Below, piece after piece: positions 26,859 to 40,019 of a DNA stretch of 64,000 nt. The stretch is from Seriola aureovittata (Eukaryota; Chordata; Actinopteri; Carangiformes; Carangidae), in contig NC_079364.1 in the NCBI RefSeq assembly GCF_021018895.1, positions 9,486,401 to 9,550,400 of the forward strand. Direction: 5' to 3'. The translations under genes and the position numbers were made by a program. The notes below the pieces were generated by a model. That model had not been told where the DNA came from. It made no database searches and saw only the letters and a list, made by a program, of their open reading frames with translations. Position 1 is the first letter of the stretch, and each line of letters opens with the position of its first letter.

Positions 26859-27008
26859 GTGCTAAAGCGCCACATCGTGACCCATGAGAGGCTGTTGATC
26901 ACGTTTCATACCAATCTCATCTTCTCAGGCCTGGAAGATGGAACAGCTCAAGGAGTTGCTCTGTCATTCACTAACAACCACTTGAACCTCGCTACCAAGG
27001 AGACCCAG
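26859..27008 (+). other. unidentified exon-like open frame (50 codons)
   Basis: A CTCCTGTAG acceptor-like sequence precedes 50 open codons that end CAG|GTACTC, with phase 0 at both ends. The in-frame TAG immediately before 26,859 fits an exon boundary. By hand count, 32 of 50 third codon positions are G or C, high for this AT-rich neighbourhood. The translation runs VLKRHIVTHERLLITFHTNL and later FSGLEDGTAQGVALSFTNNH. I do not recognise the protein. No partner exons were found nearby. It may be an exon of an unknown gene, a conserved non-coding element, or chance. Confidence 0.25.
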
Positions 27009-29117
27009 GTACTCCCCAAATCCCAATTAATGAGAGAAAGGCTTGAAGAGGGTGTTCTTGACTCTGCCTGTGACAGCGTAATTGTAATTTTGGCGAGGCC
27101 CCTCTGGCAACAATCCTCTCTACTTGACAGCTTTGTGCTCTTGTTTGAACTGACAGCCCTCCTCCTGCATATTCATTTAATTACAACTGAATTCAGTATA
27201 GTGGTGGAACATACTGTATGTCCACTGAGACGATGTGGGAAGGCTACGCAGTTGTTTATTTTTAGGCAAGGGGCCATTTTGTGTCTACTCAACATGCTTC
27301 CACATTTGTGCTGACACATTCATACAAACAGTGACACAAATGTAATGCTGTAATTTAGTCAAGTCTGATTAGTCCTCAGGAATAAATCAGTGCCTTTTAA
27401 CCTACTTGCTCAATATCCCATTAACAAGTCAGAGTGCGTCTTATTTATTTGTCAGATAACAGGCTATTAAAGGCATAATCCACTTCAAAAATAAGGGGTC
27501 TACCACATTAATGTTAGAAGGATACATTGAAGGTGTTCTGGCAGCATGTGGTGGTCCAACACCTTACTAGGACACTTATGCTGGTTTTTCCTTTAATTTG
27601 TCTCTAGACCTAGGTCATGTTAATTAACTGATTAATTATATTACTAGGAATTGTGCAGCTGCCATGTACTGGCAAAACGTGTGTTATAAATGCCAACATA
27701 TTCACATACTTAATAAATATTTGTATTCCTATGTGGTAATAAAACGGCCTTCCTCTGTGTTATTTATCTTTGAATGATGATGCACAAACTCTTTGCTGCT
27801 GTAATAGAGTTTCTCCCAGTAGACACACAGTACTTTGCAGCGGGGACTATTTCTTTGGTAGAAAGCAGTTCCATTGAAAACCGTTGACACAAAGGTCTGT
27901 GGTTTAATTACCCTGAGTATCTGGGACACTGTTCCTGAAATGACATTTTGCTGCTGAGTTTTTCAAAACTCCATTCCCCTTCATTGTTTATATCTCGAAA
28001 CATTAGCACATAAAGCCAAAGCTATAAGACTTTAGCAGTAAGAAGCTGTTGGTTCTTGACAGTCATATTCAGTAAGTAATAAATCACAGACAAAACTATA
28101 GGTATCTGCAAAATTACTTTATATTGTTGCTGCAGTATTTTTGCATTGACATTTTCATTGTGGGAAATCTAGTCATTATGCATAAAAGACTGGTTTTGCA
28201 TTAGCATTGTGGTTCTTACTCAGAAGAGCAACAACAGCCTTGGTGCAACATGCCTGACTTCAGATCAACCTGGATGGACCATTACCATCAAACCGATGCA
28301 TACACGAGCAAAAGGGTAGCAAAGTGCATTAACGCATTAGTGCATTAGTCTTTTCAATGTTTGTGGGCGAATATTCTTCCTTGTACAAGTGCACTATATC
28401 TCGCATGATTCCTTCACCTTATTAACATAATATTAGCTTTGATTAGGCTGGAGCTAAATGCATTTTTCTGCATGAATAATGCAAGTAAGTGACACGTTGT
28501 CTTCCACGTTTCTTTTCCACGCATTGTGCAGCTTTTACCTAAAAGCCTTTCCTGAGAGAGTGCAGCGAAGTGGACAGCAAAGCAGAAAGAGGCAGAGTGG
28601 TGACAAATTATGAACAACTCATTACACTGAGGTGGCACTTTGTAGAGCAGTGAAACACAATCAAACATGGAGGATGGATCTCTAGGGGAATGTTGGAAGG
28701 TGCTAATAGCTCTCTGTCAATGACAAAATGAATTACATTAAATTTCCCTAAAGACCAAAACCTCATTAATACTTTCGTGTGTTTCATGTTTTAGGATTAT
28801 TTTTTATAGTATTTCTGCTCTATTAGATACAATTCTTCAAAACTTTAAAGAACTTGAAAAAATGATAACCCTATACTACTAAATAGTTGTTGCCTGACAC
28901 GTCATTCTTTACTGGCAAAGTTATTTGTAGTCCAGAAAGTATTATATTCTTGTACATGCCTTTTATACAAGGGTTCACGATTTCTTTCAAAACACATTTG
29001 TTGTTTCAAATTAGAAATATATCAGCTTAATTGTTAGGATTCTTTGTGCATGTCTGTGCCGGAATTCATTGATTTAATATTACAAAATGTAAAAGGGTTG
29101 CAGTTGTATCAAGGGAA

Positions 29118-29400
29118 TTGTTCAGCATTTTGGGAGATGTGTCAGTTTAGTATGGAGCTAGAGCCAGAAGGCAATAAGCTTAGTTTGGCATGAAGACTGG
29201 AAACAGGGAGAAACGACTAGTGTGGCTCTTTCCAAAAGTAACAAAATCAGCCTACCAGCACCTCTAAAGCTCACAAATCAACATGTTATATCTTGTTTGT
29301 TTAATTCGTTCAACAAACGTGTAAGTGTAGAGACGACAGGTTGTGGTGTTAAGAGGACTTCCTGCAGTCTTTAGCTCACAGTCAAGTTTTCTGTTCCTTT
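29118..29400 (+). repeat. diverged fish interspersed repeat (AAGACTGGAAACAGGGAGAA type)
   Basis: Landmarks TCAGCATTTTGGGAGATGTG, GAAGACTGGAAACAGGGAGA, CTACCAGCACCTCTAAAGCT and TATATCTTGTTTGTTTAATTC match a common percomorph repeat that I remember. It is a single copy here, without coding capacity. Confidence 0.65.
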
Positions 29401-31499
29401 AAAACTCAAAACACTAAAAATTGTACACTATCTACAGTATGTAGTGTGGTGAGGGTCAACAGGCATTCTGAATATTATTTGGTAACACTTTTACAGATCC
29501 TTACATTCTAGTTTACTCACATAATCCCCTAAAACGTTTCCTGCAGGAACCACACAATGTGGTGCTAATCGTAGGTAAAATAGAGTGATCAGTTGGCACA
29601 CAGCCATTTGTTTCTAAATGCTAAGCTAGCACAACCTTGAGACTTTATGTCAGTGGCTAGCAGGTGAGCTACACATGCAAAGTGTGAAATGTTTCTAATC
29701 TGGAAGTCAATGATAAACTCAACACAACTAATTGAACTGACTAAAATAACTCAGAACTTTTTTCTCTATTTGTCCTGTTATTAATACCAAAGTACATAGG
29801 AAACTTTAAAGAAATGCTTAGAAATAACAGGCCGAGACTTCAAAAGAATTGAACTATTGAATTTGTTTATGAATAGTGATTCATTTCTCATCTGAGTTCC
29901 ACTTCAGTTCCTTATGTTACACTAATACAGTCAGAGGAGGTATGTCAATTCACTGAGTGTCAGCGAAGATGAAAACAAATTAATACGTGTGGTTTTAAGT
30001 ATTTCCGCACTTTAACACAGGGGAATGTGATTGGTAAGATATGACTACGTATAATTAAGCCACAGTTACAGCAGCAACACAAAATTTGCAGTTTTGGTTT
30101 GGCACTTATATCCAAAGCACTTTGGTGGTTTGGTGGGATTAACAGAGGAAAGATGAAAACCAGCCAAGAAAACAATAAAAAAAAAACCAATACCATGGAA
30201 GAATGGTGACAGTCCAGTTTCTACAGTGCTGTCATGCAGCTTAATCATTTGGTTCTCAGTTTCCTCTTACAGGGCTGTGGGGTGAGGCACTGTAACCCTC
30301 CTCTGGTCTCTTGGATAGAGTTATCAGCTGTTTGGATGCTATGGTGTTAAAGAGAACCACTGTGTGGGCCAGCACATGTTTCCCTGGTGGCATCATCAAA
30401 TCCCTGTGGCTCGACTCCCCACTTTGCTTAATATCCCTTGTCAACAACTGCTTTGGGTTCTGTTCTGGCCACTGGTATTCTAATCAGTCACTATTATGGG
30501 CTAAACAGCTACACTGGCCCTGAGGCCAGCTGCTGGGCATGTTTGGATGTGTTTGGATATGTGCCTGCATTGCAATGGCCTGCCAGCATGGGGGCAGCAC
30601 AGTTTGACAGAACAGACACACACACGTGTACACACAGACACAAACACAGACATGACTGTGGGTAAAAACAAGAGGAAGCCTGGAATTAATAAAAAATGTA
30701 TTGATTTTAGGTTGGCTTTTGAGACATGATGAGTGATGGTCTGAGTGATATAAGTGATATAAACTCTCTGACTCATCATGTAACTGTTATTTAAGAAGGA
30801 CAAATCCTTTCCCAAAATAGGCACAGTGGGGCTATTTGATTTAGCTAAATACCTGCTATTGTTAAGTTGGATAGATGGGAGAGATGAGTGCTCCTTTTTA
30901 ACTTTTCCATGCTGGCTTGGAAAGTGACAGTCACAACAACCTTGAACATAAAGAGCTGTTGTGGATGAACGAGGTAACAAGATGTTAGTAATGTGAGATT
31001 TGGTCACACAGTGGATGAGACAGTCTGACAAATGAGAGCAGGCTACTTAAAGACTGACATGAAAAAGATATAGTAGGTGATGCATACTGTCAAATGAGTT
31101 GAAAACCTGTGCCAACAAATAAGGGAAATACCACCAACTGAGTTAACTTCCTGAGCCATTAGCAGGACACCATCAGTTAGACACATCTCTTGGAACAAGT
31201 AGCCAGGCTTTCAAAGAAACACCCACAACCAGCCACATTACTTTGATATATACATCACACATGCTGTTTATTTACTAGCAAATGACATGAAGCTGATAGG
31301 TTGAACATGAGTGGTTTTAACTGATGAATGTAGCTAATTCAAAATGTGAGCTCAATGGCTACCAGCATTTAACACTGTTGGATTCATAAGGATTTTATCT
31401 GACAAGCTATACTTTAATTTTTCTATAATTGTATAACTTGTATAATATTAATATTTCAGGTTCTTAATCTAAACTAAGGAAATTTAAACCTCTATTTAC

Positions 31500-32090
31500 T
31501 GCAATTACTGATTGGGCTTTATTTTTATATTTGCTACTTGGGGGCAACAGAAACAAGCTGTGTACACAAAATTGACATATCATCACCTTTTCGATTGATA
31601 TGGTGAACTTTTTAGCGGAGCCTACACATCCAGAAGTCACAGAGCAACATTATCATTCATTGTGAGTCATGTTTCTGGTCACTATTTACTCTTTTTTTTA
31701 ACTCTGTGTTTGATCTCCAACAACTCCAGATGGAAATATGAGGCTGTTTAGCTGCTAAATGCTCAACCAAATTCAACAGCAAGTCATAAACCGTGTCTGT
31801 CTGCTTCTGGGTGCTGAGCAGGTACTCTATAGTGTGTACACTATCTGCTAACTCTATGGAAACAGCTTCCTACTGTGGCTGGAAATTATGCTATAAGAGC
31901 AGTGAAGGTGAACTAAAACAGCATAGTTACAGGCTAGCAGCTAAACAAGGAGCTGAAACTCAACATAAAGAACCGTGAAACAGAGAGGATCTGCAGATTC
32001 TCTGTAAGTTCATTATGACAAGTGACCGCTTTCACACTGTTGTTTTTATGTTATTATAAAAATATCAATTATAGCAGCTTTAATGTTAAG
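31500..32090 (+). repeat. diverged fish interspersed repeat (GGCTGTTTAGCTGCTAAATG type)
   Basis: Landmarks are CTACTTGGGGGCAACAGAAA, GAGGCTGTTTAGCTGCTAAA, TCTGGGTGCTGAGCAGGTAC and TTATAGCAGCTTTAATGTT. They resemble a known percomorph repeat family. Borders are approximate. No coding capacity. Confidence 0.5.
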
Positions 32091-32359
32091 GGAATATTCA
32101 AGCTTAGCAGGAATAGTAATTTATTATTGTGATGTACAGTACAATATATCATGATAACATTATCACCTAGCCCTACACATTAGAAGACAACAATAAAGTT
32201 ACCACCACATGAGCGAGAGACTGAAAGACAGAAACCGATGGGCAGTGGGCAGCGTGCCAGCCTCAGTGATAAGTGGACCACTGCAGAGCTATGAGTGTGT
32301 AGAAACCTGATAGCAGGATGGCAGCACTCAGCGTGTTAGAGGTGAGGGACAGAGGCAGA

Positions 32360-32386
32360 GGGAGGGGAGGGGAGGGGGTGGGGGGG
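32360..32386. repeat. G-rich tract, quadruplex candidate
   Basis: GGAGGGGAGGGGAGGGGG followed by TGGGGGGG gives at least four G runs with one-base loops on the + strand. Confidence 0.85.
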
Positions 32387-35300
32387 CATTACACTGACAA
32401 CAGCATTACTTTTAAGTGGACGGCTTGAAGATATTAACATGAGATGCTGGTTGCCTGTGTGTGTGCTGTGTGCTGAGTTAATGGCACATAAAGCAGAAGC
32501 AGTGCAGAGAGGAAATCTTAACCCAGACCAGTGAGTGAAGTTGAAACTCCATCACAAAGTCCCATGCTTCCTTTTGCACTGCGTGAGCTTTTGTGTTTCA
32601 AATCCGGTAAAGACTCAGAAAACACAAACCACGTTTGCAACTGACAGCCTGCATGTACATGAGCAGTACATTTATCTCGCAGTAACGTCCTGTTCTAGGT
32701 TGTAACCAACGCAACATCTTTAAAACCACACTTTGCTTTGATTGATAAGACTTTAGAAACATCCTGTGCTGCTTTCTTAAAAAGGTGTGTTAGGTGCTAG
32801 TTCCCACTCTCATGTTAGCAAACATGCACAGCTCTGAATCACCTCACTTGTTTCACATTTTGACGAATGATTGTAAGGTCTGGTGTTACTTTAAAAATGG
32901 CTGTTAGAAAAAGCAACGGAGACATGGTCTGTGGTGTATTATTTTCCTATGTTTTGTGTTATGACTTATTTTAACAAGAAAGATGTCTAGCTGATTAAAT
33001 AATTCTTTTTTTTTCATATCAACTTCCGTTTTCTGAAAACTCAGGTTTGCAGAAATGATACATTATGCTAACATCACGCATACCGACACAGTGTTAACAA
33101 CAAATGAAGTCAGAACAGCAGGTACGTTTCATCAGTCACTGGTAATTGGTTAAGGGAAAATCACATATTTCCCTGACAGAAAACAGTTAACATGATGAAG
33201 GTAGTGTCTGTCTGGATGGTGATACAGAAATGGCCAGTCTGAATCTGAAGCGAAAATAATCTATATTTTAATGAAAATTCACTCAACAACACTGTAACTC
33301 TGGTGTGATTACATCACTGATACTGTGGTTCCTCCTTCCAGTTCCTTGAAGACAATATGATAGGTCCTGAATTTATTGCATTGGGTGGAGCAGGGTAATT
33401 AGAGCTATTGATCTGGCTAAATGATAGCCTTCGCCTAGTGCTGAAGGGCATGTGCTCAGCAAGCCCCGGTGTTATCTGATGACCCATGAAATCGATGGCC
33501 TGGCAGCAATCTCCCAGGTGATTTACCACATTCCATTTATCTCACAAGGCTGAGTGGGTCCACATGCACGAAAACAGCACACAAGGTCATGCACACTATT
33601 GCATATTCTCCATAAGCATGCATAAATACTACACATTTCCCTCTGAGGTATACACAAGTGCAAACACTTCATCTTGCCTGCAGTCCTGAGGCACTGCGTG
33701 TAGGGTCTTGTTCCCTTGGAAACCACATTTTGTTCGGGTCCGTAATAAACTCAGTTGTCTGGTAGCCTGCCGAGTGACTGATGAAAAAAAGATCATTACA
33801 TGGAGGAGACATTTGAAATGTCACTAAGATGTCAGGGTGCTCTTACATACTTAGTAGATCTCTGTTTTCTTCTTTTCTAAGAAAAAGTTTACCTTGTAGC
33901 AATGAGGCACAAGGGCTCAGCCAAACCTCCGCCAATGATGAACAATCTCTATTATGCAGTAATGTAGCCTCTGCAGCAGTTTTTTCTTGAATCAGAAAGC
34001 CCCAACCCTCTCTTCTGAAAGAATTATCAGTAAAATGTTAATTGATAACGCATTTCCTTTTTCTTTCCACCAAAACATTATTGAACTTTAAACTATGTAA
34101 ATTTGAATAATGCTTTATTCAATAAATTTAAATAATCTTAAAACTGTAGAAAGATCGTGGTCTGATTTAATACAGGAAATATCTGCAGTGATTTCAATCA
34201 CAAGACGCAATGTAATTGTTAACATTTAACTGAAACCACAATCTTTCCCTAACCTTAACCAAAGTGCTTTTGTTGCCTAAACATAACCACAGACGGGACT
34301 CTGGATGTGAACCCTGATCTCTGGAGTCACATCCTGTGGTTTGTATGCCCCCCTTCCAGTGACTCCGGTGAAGTACATGAATGTAGCACTTCATTCACTC
34401 AAAAAATGTCGCCTTTCAACATAATCCAGGCAGCGAGTACATTGTCACCAGAATGTAATTGGGAAAACAGTTTAGTAATCAAAAAAATATCATTTCTGGG
34501 AGGCCAGGACCAGGCACTCTGTTGTTTTTCATTGGCGGTCGTAGCAGTAGTAGAAGGGGTGCTTGGCACCTCCCTGGGTATGTTATCATTCACTTGGTAA
34601 AGGCAAGTGGGTCTCACCGTCATCACTAGGTTCCCTTTCACGTTCCAGCTGAAGGACAGGATAAGGTCACTCTGTTGACCTGCTTTTTACAGCAGCCACT
34701 TGGACGGTAATCACAAAAAATAACACCAACCCACTAAAGAGCCTTACACTGGCCTGGTCTGTAGACTCGGTCACAATGAGTGCTGACTAAATGAGCTTAT
34801 TAATCACAGACAGCACCAGAGGCAGAGCCATTCTGAATTCATTAATGCTTCGCAGAGCAGTCTGAAAAAAAGGCTCACTGTGAACTCATTTCAAATTGAC
34901 ACTGCGTGTACAACAAACACTCAAACTGCACGAGTGCTTGATATTATGTTCCAGGGTAATAGGTCCATAGAATACAACAACTAACCTGCATTTACAAGTA
35001 AGCTGCTTTTTACAAAATTACAAAACAAATGACTCAAATTCAGTTATGATATGATTATTAAAAAACAAGCCATTATTTATTTGTCATATTTTAATCACTT
35101 TTATACTGCTCCTCTCTGTCTTAACAGTACAAGTTGTAGATGGTGACAGCTGTGTCTACAAATAAATCTGAACATCTTTACCTGTAATGTACAAACTGGA
35201 ATAAGGCAGTCTTTCAGCTTTGAGTGTTAATATCTCCAAGCTCCCTAAAAGACAAGAACAAAAGGAAAATTTGACAAGGTACTTCGAGGAGCCTCCTGTC

Positions 35301-36054
35301 TTTTCTCACTTCTTCCTCTTGTTTACCTTTAGTACCTTAACGAATTGCCCTGATAGACATCTGTGTTTTTTTAAAAAGCTTACTTGTCACAGGTTTTCTT
35401 TGCAGAGGATGGGTCCTGGTTTCAAGGAGGGATTATAGCAAATCACCAGACAAGATTTTAAAACAAGAAATTCCTCAAGATCCCCTCTGTGTATTTGAAA
35501 GTCAGTTCTGGCTCAGTTCTGACTCAAACTCAGCTCACTCTGCTAATGAATAAAATACAATTTGGAGAATATTTTCTACTCCTGTTTTCTGCTGGTATAT
35601 TGTAGCTTTTGGGCAGCCCACTGGCTTTGGCAATGCTATTCTCTGTAGACATGATAAAAAGGATGATAATGTCAGAGAGAAGACTGCAGACATGCATGTG
35701 ATCAGACCTATACATATATGCACACACACCCACAGACATACAGTATGCACACCAGCGAACAGGACAAACAAATGCATGAACTTTAGCCAAAAAAAAACCC
35801 TTCACCTTTTTTGTTCACACACTGCTCACGTCTGTGTTTGTCTCTTTTGATAAGGCCCTTTCATCTTGCTTGCATTGATTACAGGCTGACGAGTCACAGT
35901 GATACACTTAGGGCCCCTTTTCATGTCTGCAGCCCCCGCGACAAACACTAGGTCCATTGTGATGAGGAATGTCTCCTTTCATGGCCTGAACTCGCCTGTG
36001 AAAGCATGTAAATAATCCTGAGTCAGTGGGTGCTTCACAATACCGCAGTGACCA

Positions 36055-36074
36055 CCCCCCCCCCCCCCCCCCCC
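36055..36074. repeat. C20 homopolymer
   Basis: Twenty consecutive C within CCACC...ACCAGG. The length is likely variable between individuals and error-prone in sequencing. Confidence 0.9.
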
Positions 36075-38095
36075 ACCAGGCCAGAATGGAAATAGGTCCC
36101 ATTTTTTATTACGCCAAAGAAAAGTAATAGGATGGTCGAAAGACCGGCCAGTTGAATATATGAAGTAATTAACCTGATGGATGCTGACTTCACAAAGGTG
36201 AGACTAGTTACACAAGAAGAAAAACACTAATCAGTGTTAAGCTCTTGAAGAAGTCTTCATTTATAACTTGACAAACCACACCAAATATCCCGAGAACAGC
36301 TTTATTACTTTGCACAGCCCCTCCTTGTTTTCACACTGCAGGCCTCCAAAAGGCAAGTGAACATGGTTTCTCTTCTCAGGAAGTATCGAGATCCATGTAT
36401 ACAGCAGAAGCAGGAACCAGCATTGGTTCGCTATAGAAGCTGTGGTTTTGGTACTGAGGGTTTGTTTGAGCAAAGAATGTGATACCATAAGCAGAGTAAA
36501 TGGGATTTGAGTCTTTAGTGGCCACGAAGCCATTGAAAATATACATCAGTTATATTTATTTTGGGGCTGGTGTGAGCTGGTGTGGTGTTGGGGGAGCAAA
36601 GGAGGCTGGAGGAATCCATTGGCCAAACTCTTGCAGAGATGTGAGTGAAAAGAGCCAATCATTGCTCTGTGAAGAATTAAAACCACCTCTGCAAATAGCC
36701 CCAATATTTGTGTAGTGCCTCAGAGTGGGAGTTTCACAGCGTCTGGGTTTCCAGTGCAAATAAACAGTGCAGAGGTCTACAAGGGTAGACTGCCCCCCCT
36801 TATCCCAGAGGTGAAGCCCACTCCTTTGTTGCCTCCTAATCTAGGCCATTCTCTATTGAGTAGGATGAAAAGTGGATCTGTGTGTGAGTGTTTGTGTGCT
36901 AGTGTGTGTGTGAAACATATCCAGAGTCCTCAAAGTGTCAGATGAAGCTGTATGATAATGTTTGTATGTGGTTCTTGAATCAGAGACTCGGGCCTGTGGA
37001 GACCGCTGCTGTGTTTGCCAGTTCCCAGATAACCCACATCCTCACACTGGACCTACACATACCAATGCCAGGATCCTCAGTGCAGAGAAAACTGACAAAT
37101 ATCAGCACAGTTGACCAGCAATTCTGCATAAGTCAACTGTACCTGCCCACTTCAGCACAGATATAATGACTAGAGGATGTTGTTGATATGCAAACAGTTG
37201 ATAGCTGACAACGTAAAACCTACGAGTTGTACATCATACTTGAAATACACCTTAGCAACTCTTCGTGTCAATGCAAAGTAGAGGACACAGACGTAAGTTT
37301 TCATTGTTTCTATGTAAAATGTAAAAAGTCACTTTGCTTGAGGGAAATAGATAAAAGGTGTGAGTCTGAAATACCTGAATGAAACCTGTATACACAGTAA
37401 GAACATAAAGTAACAGTAAGATGTACATAGTTTCTAGAAATGAAACAAACTGCCAAACCATCTCAATGTCAAATTTTAAGTATCGTGACATGAAAATGAG
37501 CAGGTTGAAATAATTCCTTGCCAAGTGACTTACAAGTGATCATAAAATATTTAGTAATTTCCTCCCACTTTATACTTGGCAGTATCCCATTTTTGAGGTA
37601 GAGGAAAACGTTCTTAGCATTGACACTCTTCTTGGGCATTTCGGTCATGCAAACTTTACAAATAACTGTGGATTATTTTGTTTTTAACACCCTAAAACCG
37701 TTCATTACTCATAAGCACACATAGACATTAAATCATCTCAAGGGTGGCAGTAACCAGAATACAGTGTGTAGACAGGTTATTCAGGTAGAAACACCTCAAC
37801 ATTCAAACCTATGGGAAATTAAATCTCTAACACAACTGACTAGCATGTCTCTGGAATATGAGAGGAAAATAGAGTAAGGAAATACACACAAACAAACTTC
37901 ATACAGAAAAAGCCTGAGGTGAAGTGAACCACCGATCCATTGTGCCGCTGCTCTGTGAAACAAAACAATGGAGACTACACAGAGTTGGATGCTAGATTGC
38001 TCCTGAAATCTGAATTCATGTACATGTTCTTGTCTTGGTCCATGTTTCTTACACATGCAGCCAGGATTTATAGAGTCCACCAGTATGTGTGTTAA

Positions 38096-38108
38096 AGGTC
38101 AAAGGTCA
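38096..38108 (+). promoter_or_regulatory. perfect DR1 nuclear-receptor motif
   Basis: The sequence AGGTCAAAGGTCA is two perfect AGGTCA half-sites separated by one A, the consensus for RXR heterodimers with PPAR and for HNF4 and COUP-TF. It is about 4 kb upstream of the tle3 start codon. Mammalian TLE3 is known as a PPARgamma target and partner in fat cells, so the location is suggestive, but binding is inferred. Confidence 0.3.
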
Positions 38109-39204
38109 AACAACGGAGAGGCAGAGAGGAAATTATTTCAGTGAATTTTTTTTTTATTTTACAGAAAGATTAGTTTATAATTAGAATTTTTTCCATAACT
38201 CAATAATGAACTTTTCATACTTTTTATTAAAATATATCAAGCATATTAAAGATGTGAATATATCACCATGTTATAACTCAGATTATGTAATTAACTTTTA
38301 GGCAACCTTTCTTGTATAATTTCAATTTTTCTGGCAAGGTTGTGTCATACTAAATGCTCATTTTTAAAGTCTTTATATCTGTGCCATTCTCTGTTATGTC
38401 ACACCACAACTGTTGAGAGAAGGAATAAAATTCCTCCAGGAAGTTTGGATTTTGACAAGTTCAAAAAGTCTGTTCCTACTCAAACTACTATAATCACTAC
38501 TAGGACTGCTATAAGATAATTTATCATCTGAAATTTTGTATGACAAACCTTCTTTAAAGTCTCGCAGTGAGTGTGTAGCATACTGACATGTCCTCAGTAC
38601 GTCAGTTATTATCCCAACTCATGTCAGAGCATCTGCAGAAGGGATCCATTTGTTGCTAAGCAACAGCTAAAGCTGACAGCATGCTAGCTACAGTGATGTA
38701 TAAAATTTGGTATATTTCTTGAGTTTTGGGCATTTTATGCTGAAAATAATATGAAATGTACCAAAATTGAGTTTAGATCTGAGATGTACTTAAGCAGGTC
38801 TATCTACATTTTAGAAATACTTTGTTTAAATTATCTTTGTGTTATGAACATAATGAAAATAAATAAATAGAATTGAGATACATTTTTCAGGAAGGAACTA
38901 AATGTTTTCTTTTTTTATTTTATTTTTTGAATGCGCAGTTTAGGCCCTGCAAAATAATATTCACAAATAATTTGTTTTCTACTATCCAATTTAGTTGCTC
39001 TAGTTTATGTCAAATACTGTACTTATTCAATGTTCTGTATCATATTCTTCAGACTTCAATTGTAGATTCCTCTTAATTTCATTGTTGACATCTGTAAATG
39101 TGCCATACATGGACATCAAAAAAAAAAAAAGAATCATCTTGATGAAGGGATTCATTTATTTTAAACTAAAAATACTAGTAAGAATCCTTTATTGTTCAAG
39201 TATA

Positions 39205-39525
39205 TTTTAGACACACAGGAAATTTGGCCGCTGTGTTTAACCCACCCATAAGTAGTGACAATACACACACACAGCAGTGAGCAATGAGCACACAAACACA
39301 CACGAGGACTAGTGAGCACACACACAAGGAGAAATGGGCAGCTGCGCTGCAGCACCTGGCATGCAGTTGGGGGGTTGAGGTGCCTTGCTCAAGAGCACTC
39401 AAGCCATGGATGTTGAAGGAGGGGAAACCACTGCCCCCCACCCCCCCACCCATTTTTCTTCCTGCCGGTCCAGGGATTGGAACCAGCAACCTTTCGGTCC
39501 CAAGCCAGCTTCTCTCTTACTTTCA
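39205..39525 (-). mobile_element. tRNA-derived SINE, diverged
   Basis: On the minus strand the element starts with an A-box-like CTGGCTTGGGACC (39,497-39,509) and a B box GGTTCCAATCC (39,474-39,484), the internal RNA polymerase III promoter parts. It continues into CTTGAGCAAGGCACCTCAAC and CCCAACTGCATGCC, a body I know from fish SINEs. The A-to-B spacing is shorter than in a tRNA, so the head is decayed. A CA-rich patch (39,261-39,325) interrupts the 3' half. SINEs carry no protein. Confidence 0.65.
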
Positions 39526-40019
39526 CACAATTAAACTACTGGCAATAACATTTAACAACTTCCCAATAAATCAAATGATGTAATAAAATAATAAATATCT
39601 TATAAGCTTGTAAAACCTGGTCTACTTGTTTCAGGGAGTACAAAAATCTCATCTTGAATTTAAATGTGAAGGGACTAAATGGACACCCAGATAAACAAAT
39701 AAATACAGTTTTAGAAGAAAATGAGGACAGAAACAGATGAATGAAATGAGCCAATGTTTGAGCGAGGTAAAAGCTTTGTTTTGCAGCAAATGTTTTCATG
39801 GAGGAGGGGTTGAAGGGGGTGGGGTGGGGGGGATCAAACTGATATTTAGCCCCTACTGGCTTTTTTTTTTCCTGCTTTTGTTTTATGCAAGGCTCTTTTT
39901 ACCACATGGTAGTGACAGATTGTTTGAGCTGAAAGGAAAAGCCATTCGAAGCTAATTAAGCAGCCATTCCAGGCACTATTCGCAGGCAGGAGGGAGAGTA
40001 GCACAGGCATTTGTCAGCG

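Larger units (their letters stand above)
21485..29117. other. non-coding upstream DNA with regulatory-looking blocks
   Basis: Apart from listed repeats and the exon-like frame, stretches at 22,700-23,640 and 28,300-28,560 are low in repeats and rich in TAAT/ATTA motifs, such as GATAATTAAATTGG and CATTAACGCATTAGTGCATT, resembling conserved non-coding DNA. Confidence 0.5.
32091..40019. other. proximal upstream DNA, no gene seen
   Basis: Holds the G-rich tract, C20 run, SINE and DR1 motif. Repeat-poor motif-rich pieces lie at 33,350-33,530 and 34,740-34,870. AT-rich DNA dominates 38,120-39,150. No coding exon is recognisable. Confidence 0.6.

Noticed and set aside
30501..31031. 176-residue minus-strand open frame
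   Set aside because: No recognised motif, AT-rich codons and partly read through CA repeats; expected by chance in this much DNA.
39474..39509. Functional tRNA gene
   Set aside because: The A and B boxes are too close, and no acceptor stem or anticodon arm can be folded; it is a SINE head.
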